A stretch of DNA of 56,598 bases. Origin: Roseibacillus sp. (GTDB taxonomy: Bacteria; Verrucomicrobiota; Verrucomicrobiia; Verrucomicrobiales; Akkermansiaceae). Under the pieces are notes generated by a model. It searched no databases. It saw nothing but the letters and a program-made list of their open reading frames with translations, and had not been told where the DNA came from. This document shows, piece by piece, positions 1 through 6,502 of the stretch. The position numbers and the translations under genes are program-made. Position 1 is the stretch's first letter. The number at the start of each line of letters is the position of its first letter. The stretch is taken from NCBI GenBank assembly GCA_002686085.1, contig NZAC01000026.1, positions 2,143-58,740 of the forward strand. The letters run 5' to 3'.

Positions 1-145
1 CAGCCCTCCTACTGATCGTCATTTTATGCCGTTTCCATCAGCGATCCGCATCCCTGACGTTTCCAGCAAGAACGTGGCGCCGTCGACTCAACGCCAGCTG
101 GGGTGGGGCAAATCAGATTACGGTTTCTATTCCTCCCAGGTCTCA

Positions 146-976
146 ATGAAAGCTTTTGGCTTTAACTCCTTTAATTCGGGTTTCCTGCTGGGAGGAACCC
201 TGATGATATATGTTGGCTGCGAAGAGAAGAGCGCGTCTAACGAGCAGGAAGCGGTTCCTCTCCAGGAAATTGTGGCTGAGAAGATTCCTTACTTCAGCCC
301 ACTGCCGGGTGAAGTCTGGAAATACAGGGTAGAAAAAGCAATTCCACTTGGGGTTCCCCTCTCTCCAGCAGATGCCCGCCGCCACACCAAATCCACCGAC
401 GCCGCCCAACTCATCACCTTTGAGCAAACGCGCAGATGCAATGGAACGCGGAAATTCCAGAGCATTACGCCAGCATTGACTACCATCGCCATTCTAGAAG
501 AGGGCAAACTACTCGGCGAAGAGCTCTACGAAATTCAAATGGACGGCTTTCTAAGCTGGGGCTGGATCCCCGATGACCTGAAAGCCGAGGAGGCACAGTT
601 GCTTAACAAAGGAGTCCCCCTCGCCAAGGCGTCCATGCGTCCGGGAGAAAGCTGGGAAAGCAACGGACGGGAACCAGGAAACCCCTTTCTCTTTAAAGTC
701 ATCGAAAGAGAAGAACTTACCGTTCCCGCAGGAACCTTTCGATCTACTCGAATCCAAATTACTCACAAAAGCAGCTCCTACAACCCCGTCACGGGAGAAG
801 AGGAGCCTACCTCTCTAAAGCGGAGCTTATGGCTCGCGAGAGACGTCGGCATCCTCAAGGAGGAAACCGTCTATTACACCGGCAGCGACGTCACGGTGAA
901 ACAAACTTCCGAATTGGTGAAATGGGTGTTGCCCGAACATCGCAATTCCGAGGTAGCCCTCCCTGCCAATCCATGA
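146..976 (+). CDS. putative lipoprotein, function unknown
   Basis: A 276-residue protein. I start it at the ATG at 146 because the following residues form a lipoprotein-like signal: a hydrophobic stretch, then a cysteine followed by acidic residues (VGCEE). An in-frame ATG at 26 would add 40 residues that do not look like an export signal. The mature part contains a PGEVWKYRVE motif and, nearer the C-terminus, a stretch of the type LTVPAGTFRSTRI, which is typical of beta-rich secreted proteins such as DUF3108-like families. It probably sits in the periplasm or on a membrane. No catalytic motif is visible. It faces panD convergently, with about 85 bases between them. Sure that it is a gene; not sure of its family. 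Confidence 0.7.
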   Translation: MKAFGFNSFNSGFLLGGTLMIYVGCEEKSASNEQEAVPLQEIVAEKIPYFSPLPGEVWKYRVEKAIPLGVPLSPADARRHTKSTDAAQLITFEQTRRCNGTRKFQSITPALTTIAILEEGKLLGEELYEIQMDGFLSWGWIPDDLKAEEAQLLNKGVPLAKASMRPGESWESNGREPGNPFLFKVIEREELTVPAGTFRSTRIQITHKSSSYNPVTGEEEPTSLKRSLWLARDVGILKEETVYYTGSDVTVKQTSELVKWVLPEHRNSEVALPANP

Positions 977-1061
977 CAGGGAGCCCCCACTGCTATTGTG
1001 GCCCAGACTTCAGGGGGCATGGTTGCCAGATTAAATCCGAAAAGACTCCTTCACCCCGCCA

Positions 1062-1409
1062 CTAGCCACTGGCTCGGAGAATATTGTTATCCTCATCAAG
1101 GACCAGCTTTCTGGCCTCAACTGGCTTCTCACATAAGCTAAATGCCATAATGGTTACCAATTCTCCCCGGCCGATCAAATGGGCCGCTCCTCCATTCACG
1201 ATAATCTTGCCGGTGCCCCGTGGACCCACCTGCACGTAAGTCTCCAACCGTGCTCCAGTCGTAATCGATGCTACCAAAACCTTCTCCCCGGAAACCAATC
1301 GAGCCTCTTCTACCAAGTCAGCAGGAATTTCAATACTTCCCTCATACTCTACGGAAGCCTCAGAAACCACCGCACGGTGGAGCTTGGATGTTAAAAGCTG
1401 CCTCAGCAT
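1062..1409 (-). CDS. panD: aspartate 1-decarboxylase proenzyme
   Basis: Converts L-aspartate to beta-alanine for pantothenate (coenzyme A) synthesis in the cytoplasm. The 115-residue length fits the family. The N-terminus MLRQLLTSKLHRA is typical, with the conserved Lys9. The self-processing site is intact: Tyr22-Glu23-Gly24-Ser25, where cleavage before Ser25 makes the pyruvoyl cofactor. The later stretch with NGGAAHL is also characteristic. No other pan genes lie nearby, so it appears to be a stand-alone gene, convergent with the upstream lipoprotein gene and divergent from the CAP-domain protein gene. Confidence 0.95.
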   Translation of the reverse strand: MLRQLLTSKLHRAVVSEASVEYEGSIEIPADLVEEARLVSGEKVLVASITTGARLETYVQVGPRGTGKIIVNGGAAHLIGRGELVTIMAFSLCEKPVEARKLVLDEDNNILRASG

Positions 1410-1507
1410 TGCCGGAAGGAAACTGGCTCTGCCTCTAAGGTCAAGACACGAAAATCCGCGTGCATCGAAACTCTTTTTGCAGCACCCTGCTACAACAACT
1501 TCTGATC

Positions 1508-2590
1508 ATGCCTTTTCGTATTCTCCTGATTCTGGCCTTCGCGTTCCCGGGACTTCTCCTCGCAGAGGAAGCCCAGGGCTCTAAGCCTCCGTCAAAGCAA
1601 GTCCTTATGAAGGCCCTCCAATGGATGCAATCCAGCATCCCGGAGCGGAGGCAAGCGGCCTACCGCAGCGTACACCTGATCGGCAAGGAGGCCGTTCCCG
1701 CATTCAGAAAGGCTCTTCAAAAGGCGAGACAATATCACGAACGGAGGCTCGCTGACGTTCTGAGCGGGAGAAACCAGAAAGGCAATCCCTACGAGGAGCT
1801 TGTCACCGTAGTCGATGAACTGCGCGAGACGCGCACCCAGGTCTATCCGCTCATGATGAAGGACTGGCAGAAAGATCGGCAGGAAATCGACAAACTCCGC
1901 GTTCAGTGGGAGAATCTGGATCGGCTCTACCAGCGAGCCTCAAAGCTCTCAAGTACGGACACCACAGCAATCGATAAGCAAATCGACGGCATTACTGATG
2001 CCTTGGTTGAGATTCACGACCAGCTCGCCCGCTTTGAAGGTCAAACCAAAGAAGAGTCCAATGCAATTAGCGCCAAAGAGCGCCGGAGATCTGCACTCGA
2101 GGAGAGTTTTGATGGCAGTAGCTACATGAAAGCCGCGGAAGTTCTCGGCGCCATGCGCGCAGAAGTAGCCACCCTGACATCGGCCAACACGCACAACGAG
2201 GGGTCAAGCTGGGCAAGTGCGCCTCAGAAAAATTTCGCCCGGATGATCAGTTATGAAAGAGCAGTCCTCGGCTTGCGCCCACTCAAGCTTGAGGAAAAGC
2301 TGAGTAACTCTGCCACCGGGCATTCGGGCGATATGGCACGACTGGGGTTCTTCTCGCATACGTCCCCTGTCCCGGGGAAAAAGAGTTTTTCCGACCGGGC
2401 AAGAAAAGCGGGCTTTCGCGGTGGGCCTTCGGGCGAGTGTATCGCCGCTGGACAAGGAAGCTTTTCCTCGGCCTACGAATCCTGGTTCTACTCGGATGGA
2501 CACCGGCACATCATGCTGGCCAAGGGCCCTTCCATCCTGGGTTTCGGGGTTGTTTCCAAGCATTGGACCCTCGTCACCGGCAGAATGTAG
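1508..2590 (+). CDS. secreted CAP-domain (SCP/PR1-like) protein
   Basis: A 360-residue exported protein. The ATG at 1508 is chosen because it starts a clear signal peptide (MPFRILLILAFAFPGLLLAEE); an ATG at 1460 would add 16 residues in front. The middle (about residues 60-230) is highly charged and helical, probably coiled coil. The last 120 residues match the CAP family: an ERAVLGLRPL helix, the GHSGDMARLGFFSH stretch with the family histidines, then SGECIAAG, and DGHRHIMLAKGPSILGFG near the end. Bacterial CAP proteins are secreted and their substrates are mostly unknown. The combination of an N-terminal coiled coil with a C-terminal CAP domain suggests it is tethered to the envelope or to a partner protein (inference). 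Confidence 0.85.
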   Translation: MPFRILLILAFAFPGLLLAEEAQGSKPPSKQVLMKALQWMQSSIPERRQAAYRSVHLIGKEAVPAFRKALQKARQYHERRLADVLSGRNQKGNPYEELVTVVDELRETRTQVYPLMMKDWQKDRQEIDKLRVQWENLDRLYQRASKLSSTDTTAIDKQIDGITDALVEIHDQLARFEGQTKEESNAISAKERRRSALEESFDGSSYMKAAEVLGAMRAEVATLTSANTHNEGSSWASAPQKNFARMISYERAVLGLRPLKLEEKLSNSATGHSGDMARLGFFSHTSPVPGKKSFSDRARKAGFRGGPSGECIAAGQGSFSSAYESWFYSDGHRHIMLAKGPSILGFGVVSKHWTLVTGRM

Positions 2591-2620
2591 TTCTGCGGGA
2601 GAGCACCCTCGCGATCTGGC

Positions 2621-4210
2621 TCATTCCTCTCCAATCTCCACCGCCAGCAAGCAAACGTCATCGTCAAAGCGCTGGCTTTCCGTAAAGGCAAGAACCCGAT
2701 CCAGTACGCGGTCGAGAAGTTGATCTACTTCTGAGCACTCCTCATCAGAAACCGCCTGAACCAGCCTGTTCTGAAGGAAGGCTTCCCCATCCTGATTCTC
2801 CACTTCGATAATTCCGTCGGTGAAGAGCATGAGCTGCTTTAACATGCTTAATTTGAGAGTTTGAGATTCATAAGTTGCATCCGGGAAGAGACCCAAGGCA
2901 GTTCCCTTCCCCCGCCCCCCCATTGGCAGCACGCCCGCTTCTCCCTCAGAACTGCGCATTATGGGAGCTGGATGTCCAGCGCTAGCATACCGTAACTCTC
3001 CATTTTCGAGATCAACCACAGCGAGAAATGCCGTAGCGAACATGGTCATCTCCGCCTCAGTCAGAATGGCAGAAAGTCCGCTGTTAAGTTGGCCAAGAAA
3101 CTCACCAGGATCCTCAGCAACCGGGTGAATACGTTCTGCGAGGCCCCGTAGCATGGATACAATGAGCGCCGACCGCACCCCATGTCCCATAACGTCGCAT
3201 ATGAATAAACCCGCGCAGTGCTCTCCAATCGGAAATACCTCAAAAAAATCTCCCGCTAAGCCCGAGATCGGTATGTAGCGATGACCAAATTTCAGTCTCC
3301 CTCTGTCAGCCCCAGCTGGAACCGTTGGATAGTCGTGAGGCAGGAGCGCTTGCTGGACTTCCCGCGCCAGTGCTAGTTCTTCCTCCATCTCGTCATTGCG
3401 CCGCTGTAATGCGGCGGCCGCCTCCGCAAGCGACTGCTGGGTTCGAACAAGTTCGGTGACATCACTGGAAACCCCAAACGTTCCAATAATCGCCCCTACC
3501 CGGTCAATCAGAGGCATTTTTGTAGTCAACACCCACGCCTCCCCTCCCGCTGCTGTGGTTTCCTTTTCGACGTAGCCCAGTATAGGCTCTCCGCTCTCCA
3601 GGATCTTGCGCTCATCACTGAGCGCTTCGTTGGCATGATCCTGGCTGAAAAGGTCTTGATCACTTTTCCCCACCACATCTTCAGGACTTCCGAAGCCGTT
3701 CCATTTGGCCATCGATTTGTTTACCAACTTGAACTTCGACTCCCGGTCCTTGAAATAGATATTCAGCGGAACGTTATCAATGAGCAGCCTCATGAGATGA
3801 CGCTCCTCAAGAAGCTCCTGCTCTACGAGCTTCCGTGGCGTAATATTAATCATCGACCCCGCCACCCGAGTTGCATGCCCCTCGGCATCACGCACGACCA
3901 CACCTCGTATCCGGAACCAATTCCATTCGCCCTCTCCATTAGCCACCCGAATTCGCGGCTCTACGGCGAGCAGGTCCTCTCCCCCCATCTTAAGAATGGC
4001 CTCGATTCTGGTCTCAAAAAGATCCCTGTCAGCTTCGTGGACCAACTCTACAGCACGGAAGAGGTTAGGCATCTCCTCCCGCCGCCGACCAAAAAAACGA
4101 AGAATACGTCCAGAGTAGTGGATCTCATCTGAGGTGAGGTTCCAGTCCCATATGCCCTCGTTGGACGCACGCAGGGCCAACTCGAGTCGATCATCACTCC
4201 GATAGGGCAT
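2621..4210 (-). CDS. PAS-PAS-SpoIIE (PP2C-type) serine phosphatase
   Basis: A 529-residue cytoplasmic signalling protein with no membrane segment. Residues about 5-130 form a PAS/PAC domain (SNEGIWDWNLTSDEI), about 140-255 a second PAS (IDNVPLNIYFKDRESKFKLVNK), about 260-290 a helical linker with the typical EVQQALLP signature, and about 305-525 an RsbU/SpoIIE phosphatase domain. Its metal-binding aspartates appear in SGLAGDFFEVF and CDVMGHG, followed by ASAGHPAP and LLMFTDGIIE. Family members dephosphorylate anti-sigma-factor antagonists in partner-switching cascades. No antagonist (STAS) or anti-sigma kinase gene is adjacent, so the target must lie elsewhere. A perfect inverted repeat lies about 44 bases upstream of its start. 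Confidence 0.92.
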   Translation of the reverse strand: MPYRSDDRLELALRASNEGIWDWNLTSDEIHYSGRILRFFGRRREEMPNLFRAVELVHEADRDLFETRIEAILKMGGEDLLAVEPRIRVANGEGEWNWFRIRGVVVRDAEGHATRVAGSMINITPRKLVEQELLEERHLMRLLIDNVPLNIYFKDRESKFKLVNKSMAKWNGFGSPEDVVGKSDQDLFSQDHANEALSDERKILESGEPILGYVEKETTAAGGEAWVLTTKMPLIDRVGAIIGTFGVSSDVTELVRTQQSLAEAAAALQRRNDEMEEELALAREVQQALLPHDYPTVPAGADRGRLKFGHRYIPISGLAGDFFEVFPIGEHCAGLFICDVMGHGVRSALIVSMLRGLAERIHPVAEDPGEFLGQLNSGLSAILTEAEMTMFATAFLAVVDLENGELRYASAGHPAPIMRSSEGEAGVLPMGGRGKGTALGLFPDATYESQTLKLSMLKQLMLFTDGIIEVENQDGEAFLQNRLVQAVSDEECSEVDQLLDRVLDRVLAFTESQRFDDDVCLLAVEIGEE

Positions 4211-4253
4211 TTTCCAGTATTCAATCGCAATGTTGCGCTAGGCTCAACACCTT

Positions 4254-4275
4254 GTTCCAGCCGATTCCCTGGAAC
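4254..4275. repeat. 7-bp perfect inverted repeat upstream of the PAS/SpoIIE gene
   Basis: GTTCCAG at 4254-4260 and CTGGAAC at 4269-4275, separated by 8 bases. It lies about 44 bases upstream of the phosphatase start (minus strand). It could be an operator half-site pair or a leader hairpin. No U-tract follows on either strand, so a terminator is unlikely. Its function is inference only. Confidence 0.4.
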
Positions 4276-4381
4276 GCGTCCGCCTGAAATGACGCCCTGT
4301 CCATCATCCTGATAAGGGATGCAGCAGGGGCTAATTTGCATTGTTCCTGACAGCCGCTATGAGTTATACGATCCCAGCACT

Positions 4382-4492
4382 ATGAAACGAAAATCCATTG
4401 AGGCCACCGCAAAGTACTTCATCTGGGGAATCTTCGGGATCTTTATCTTCGTGCTATTCAAGGTCCTCCAGATGATGGGTTTCTTTGCCTAG
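4382..4492 (+). CDS. possible 36-residue single-span membrane protein
   Basis: A short frame that opens MKRKSIEATAKYF and continues with one hydrophobic helix rich in Ile, Phe and Val, ending in GFFA. The basic N-terminus followed by one helix fits a small inner-membrane peptide with its N-terminus inside. There is no Shine-Dalgarno sequence, but a -10-like TATACG (4365-4370) with TTGTTC 18 bases upstream would give a nearly leaderless transcript. It sits alone in the 420-base gap between the divergent phosphatase and zinc-ribbon genes. Apart from this frame and two inverted repeats I see nothing else in that gap. It may be a chance frame. Confidence 0.4.
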   Translation: MKRKSIEATAKYFIWGIFGIFIFVLFKVLQMMGFFA

Positions 4493-4552
4493 GTCTCAAA
4501 CTTAGCCCGGATACGCACGCCGGGTTACCTCCGCCCGACGCTCAGTGAGACC
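4492..4552. repeat. inverted repeat enclosing a smaller hairpin
   Basis: GGTCTCA (4492-4498) and TGAGACC (4546-4552) are perfect 7-base complements. Inside them CCCGG (4506-4510) can pair with CCGGG (4520-4524). The 61-base unit begins at the stop codon of the 36-residue ORF and ends 78 bases before the zinc-ribbon gene. It is too short and lacks the T-loop for a tRNA. It may be a structured leader or a weak terminator without a U-tract. Confidence 0.3.
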
Positions 4553-4630
4553 AGAATTCTCCGTGACCCCCCGGCTCCTGCCATGCCTGGAACCAGTCAA
4601 AAATCAGCCGGAAGGCCAGACCACCCGTGA

Positions 4631-5068
4631 GTGGATTTATTTTTCTCGTTAATGCATAAACTTACCAGCAGTCGTTCTGTGCGGGCCCTACGACTAGGCG
4701 CCCTATGTCTTCTGCTACTTTGCCTGGTCCTCACCACTTCAATTGGGCTAGTGCTATCCGCTCTTTACATGGATCTGCCCGATCGGGCTCTCTTGGGGCT
4801 CTACGGACTTCTCACCAGTTTTTGCATCTTTCTGCTCTACAAGTTTTTTGCTCACTCCGCTTATTGCCCCCTTTGCCGAGGCCCGGTCCTCAGGGGGTCG
4901 CGTGCCCAGCGCAACCGGCATGCGGGACGTACATTCTGGAGCTACCGACTCCGAATTGCCCGGGATATTCTCCTCACGAACACCTTCAACTGTTCCTACT
5001 GCGGAGAAAGAACGCATTGTGTGGTCAAGCCGCGACCAGGGGCAAAGGGCTCTCCCCCAAGATCCTGA
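4631..5068 (+). CDS. small membrane protein with C-terminal zinc ribbon
   Basis: 145 residues from a GTG start at 4631; an ATG seven codons downstream (4652) is an equal candidate and neither has a clear ribosome site. Two hydrophobic helices (about residues 22-45 and 54-72) are followed by a cytoplasmic-looking basic tail with two cysteine pairs, CPLC and CSYC, about 40 residues apart. That arrangement would bind one zinc ion. The basic stretch between the pairs (RAQRNRHAGR) could contact nucleic acid or acidic lipid. I do not recognise a named family. It is convergent with the exonuclease gene. Confidence 0.65.
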   Translation: MDLFFSLMHKLTSSRSVRALRLGALCLLLLCLVLTTSIGLVLSALYMDLPDRALLGLYGLLTSFCIFLLYKFFAHSAYCPLCRGPVLRGSRAQRNRHAGRTFWSYRLRIARDILLTNTFNCSYCGERTHCVVKPRPGAKGSPPRS

Positions 5069-5097
5069 AGATCCACTGAGGACCTGAACCGTGACAC

Positions 5098-5121
5098 TTC
5101 TCCCCTCGGGCGGGGGGAGAA
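5098..5121. terminator. possible hairpin terminator between convergent genes
   Basis: TTCTCCCC (5098-5105) pairs with GGGGAGAA (5114-5121) around an 8-base loop. It lies exactly between the ends of the zinc-ribbon gene and the exonuclease gene, so it could serve both strands. No run of T follows on either side, so intrinsic termination would be weak. Confidence 0.35.
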
Positions 5122-5122
5122 T

Positions 5123-5680
5123 TCACCAGTCCACGGCAATCTCCTGCTCTAATCCAGAGCCGTCGTCAAACTTGATGTGTCCATGTTCCCGCCCATACTC
5201 GTGCAAGCATTTGGTGACCTTAACATCGTAGGCACAATATTCTGCGATGCGCATTAATGGCTCATTGCTGCCTGTAGTTTTATGCTCGCGCCACCACTTT
5301 AATGCATCCACGCCAACCGCAGTCTTGCCGGTTCCCAAAGTAGACGCGGCAACGTGCCCAAGGCCAACCCGCCGCCCGATTATCTCCTTGAGATCAGCCA
5401 TCAGATCCAGGTTAACCGTTCGAGAGCCAAGGTCCAATATGGTGTAACCTTCAAGCACTCCGTAGTCGAAGTGGAGGTGGTTGTAACCCACCACTAGGTC
5501 GGCCTTGGTCAAAAGCTGGACTAAGTCCTCCAATTCGTCCTCCGAGTAGAGCCGGTATTCCCTGGATTCTGTGCAAAAGGAACACCCCACGGAAACTCCC
5601 ATCTGACTGAGGTTTGTTGCCCCTCCAACGTCATTGAAGCTGCGCTGCGTTTCCAAATCAAAATAGACGGTACCGGGCAT
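5123..5680 (-). CDS. DEDDy-type 3'-5' exonuclease-like protein
   Basis: A 185-residue stand-alone nuclease domain of the RNase H-like / DnaQ fold. The three exonuclease motifs are visible: Exo I with Asp8 and Glu10 (YFDLET), Exo II with Asp72 (GYNHLHFDYGVL), and Exo III as Tyr148-x3-Asp152 (YCAYD), the DEDDy pattern found in proofreading domains and YprB-like nucleases. There is no polymerase or helicase domain in the protein. The GHVAASTLG segment in the middle is typical of the predicted exonuclease family fused to DEAD-box proteins in other bacteria. Substrate unknown, probably single-stranded DNA or RNA ends. It lies 34 bases behind the RDD gene and is probably cotranscribed with it and the LolC-like gene. 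Confidence 0.75.
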   Translation of the reverse strand: MPGTVYFDLETQRSFNDVGGATNLSQMGVSVGCSFCTESREYRLYSEDELEDLVQLLTKADLVVGYNHLHFDYGVLEGYTILDLGSRTVNLDLMADLKEIIGRRVGLGHVAASTLGTGKTAVGVDALKWWREHKTTGSNEPLMRIAEYCAYDVKVTKCLHEYGREHGHIKFDDGSGLEQEIAVDW

Positions 5681-5714
5681 CTGCTGTCGAGTATCCGTGG
5701 TCTCGTGCGAAGAG

Positions 5715-6491
5715 TCAACGAACCTCGCCCACCCGCTTCTTCACCTCTTCCCTGATTTCCTCGAAACGAGTATCGAGGACTGGCCGTAGGACGACAAAAA
5801 GAAGCGAAATGACTGTCAGAAATAGAAGAGAGAACCGTAACACCGCACTCACTTGGGGATTCTGGGCGACAACCCTTGTAGTCGTCATCGTATCCCACGG
5901 AGCTTCTTTACGACGAAGAAGATACCAGAGGCAGTAGACGTGACAAATGCCCGTCAAGATCGGGCTCACCATGAGGCCCAAACCAACGATGAATGCCCGG
6001 AGAGACCGAACCAACGCAGCCTGTATACTAAGACGTTTGTCGTCTGTAGTAGTTACCCGGATTCCCAGAAGATATTTTCCCGGGCTTGTTGCCAGCTTAT
6101 GAAGCATGGCCGCCTCAAGCAGCAAACAGGGAAGAAAGTAGAGATACAGGAATAGCCCGGGAGCCATCGGGACAAAGCCCTGACCTGCGACCCGCAACAA
6201 AGAGAACAAGAAGAGAAGGTAGAGCGATATATCAAACCAGCGAGCAAAGAACCTGAGAAAGGGGTAGGGCTCAATCGGAAGTGGTGGTGGGAGAGCGACG
6301 GACACATCCGCATCCGAGATCTCAAACGCTGACCGGAAGACATCCATCTCCCGCAACTTCACCCATCCATCCTGATCTTTGTGCCAAGCGAGCTCGTCGC
6401 CAGACAGCTCTCCCTCCTCAATCCGTCCTCTTACGAGGTATGTCTCAAAGGGCCCCCTTTTCCCATCCCCTTCGGCGATCCAAATTTCCAT
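5715..6491 (-). CDS. GYF-like/RDD membrane protein
   Basis: 258 residues from the ATG at 6491. The first 50 residues (MEIWIAEGDGKRGPFE, then GDELAWHKDQDGWVKL) match the GYF_2-type domain often fused to bacterial membrane proteins. From about residue 85 an RDD domain follows, opening with FARWFDISLYLLFLF, which carries the Arg and Asp that name the family, and continuing through several transmembrane helices. RDD proteins have been linked to ion transport, but most are uncharacterised. The start is 11 bases after the LolC-like stop codon, which points to translational coupling with that gene. Confidence 0.8.
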   Translation of the reverse strand: MEIWIAEGDGKRGPFETYLVRGRIEEGELSGDELAWHKDQDGWVKLREMDVFRSAFEISDADVSVALPPPLPIEPYPFLRFFARWFDISLYLLFLFSLLRVAGQGFVPMAPGLFLYLYFLPCLLLEAAMLHKLATSPGKYLLGIRVTTTDDKRLSIQAALVRSLRAFIVGLGLMVSPILTGICHVYCLWYLLRRKEAPWDTMTTTRVVAQNPQVSAVLRFSLLFLTVISLLFVVLRPVLDTRFEEIREEVKKRVGEVR

Positions 6492-6502
6492 CAAGCAGTA
6501 AC

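Noticed and set aside
959-983. CTCCCTG/CAGGGAG hairpin over the stop codon of the lipoprotein gene
   Set aside because: No T-run follows, the loop is 11 bases and the stem starts inside the coding region; not called as a terminator.
3635-4132. 165-codon frame antisense to the PAS region
   Set aside because: The PAS-PAS-SpoIIE reading is convincing; the antisense product resembles nothing.
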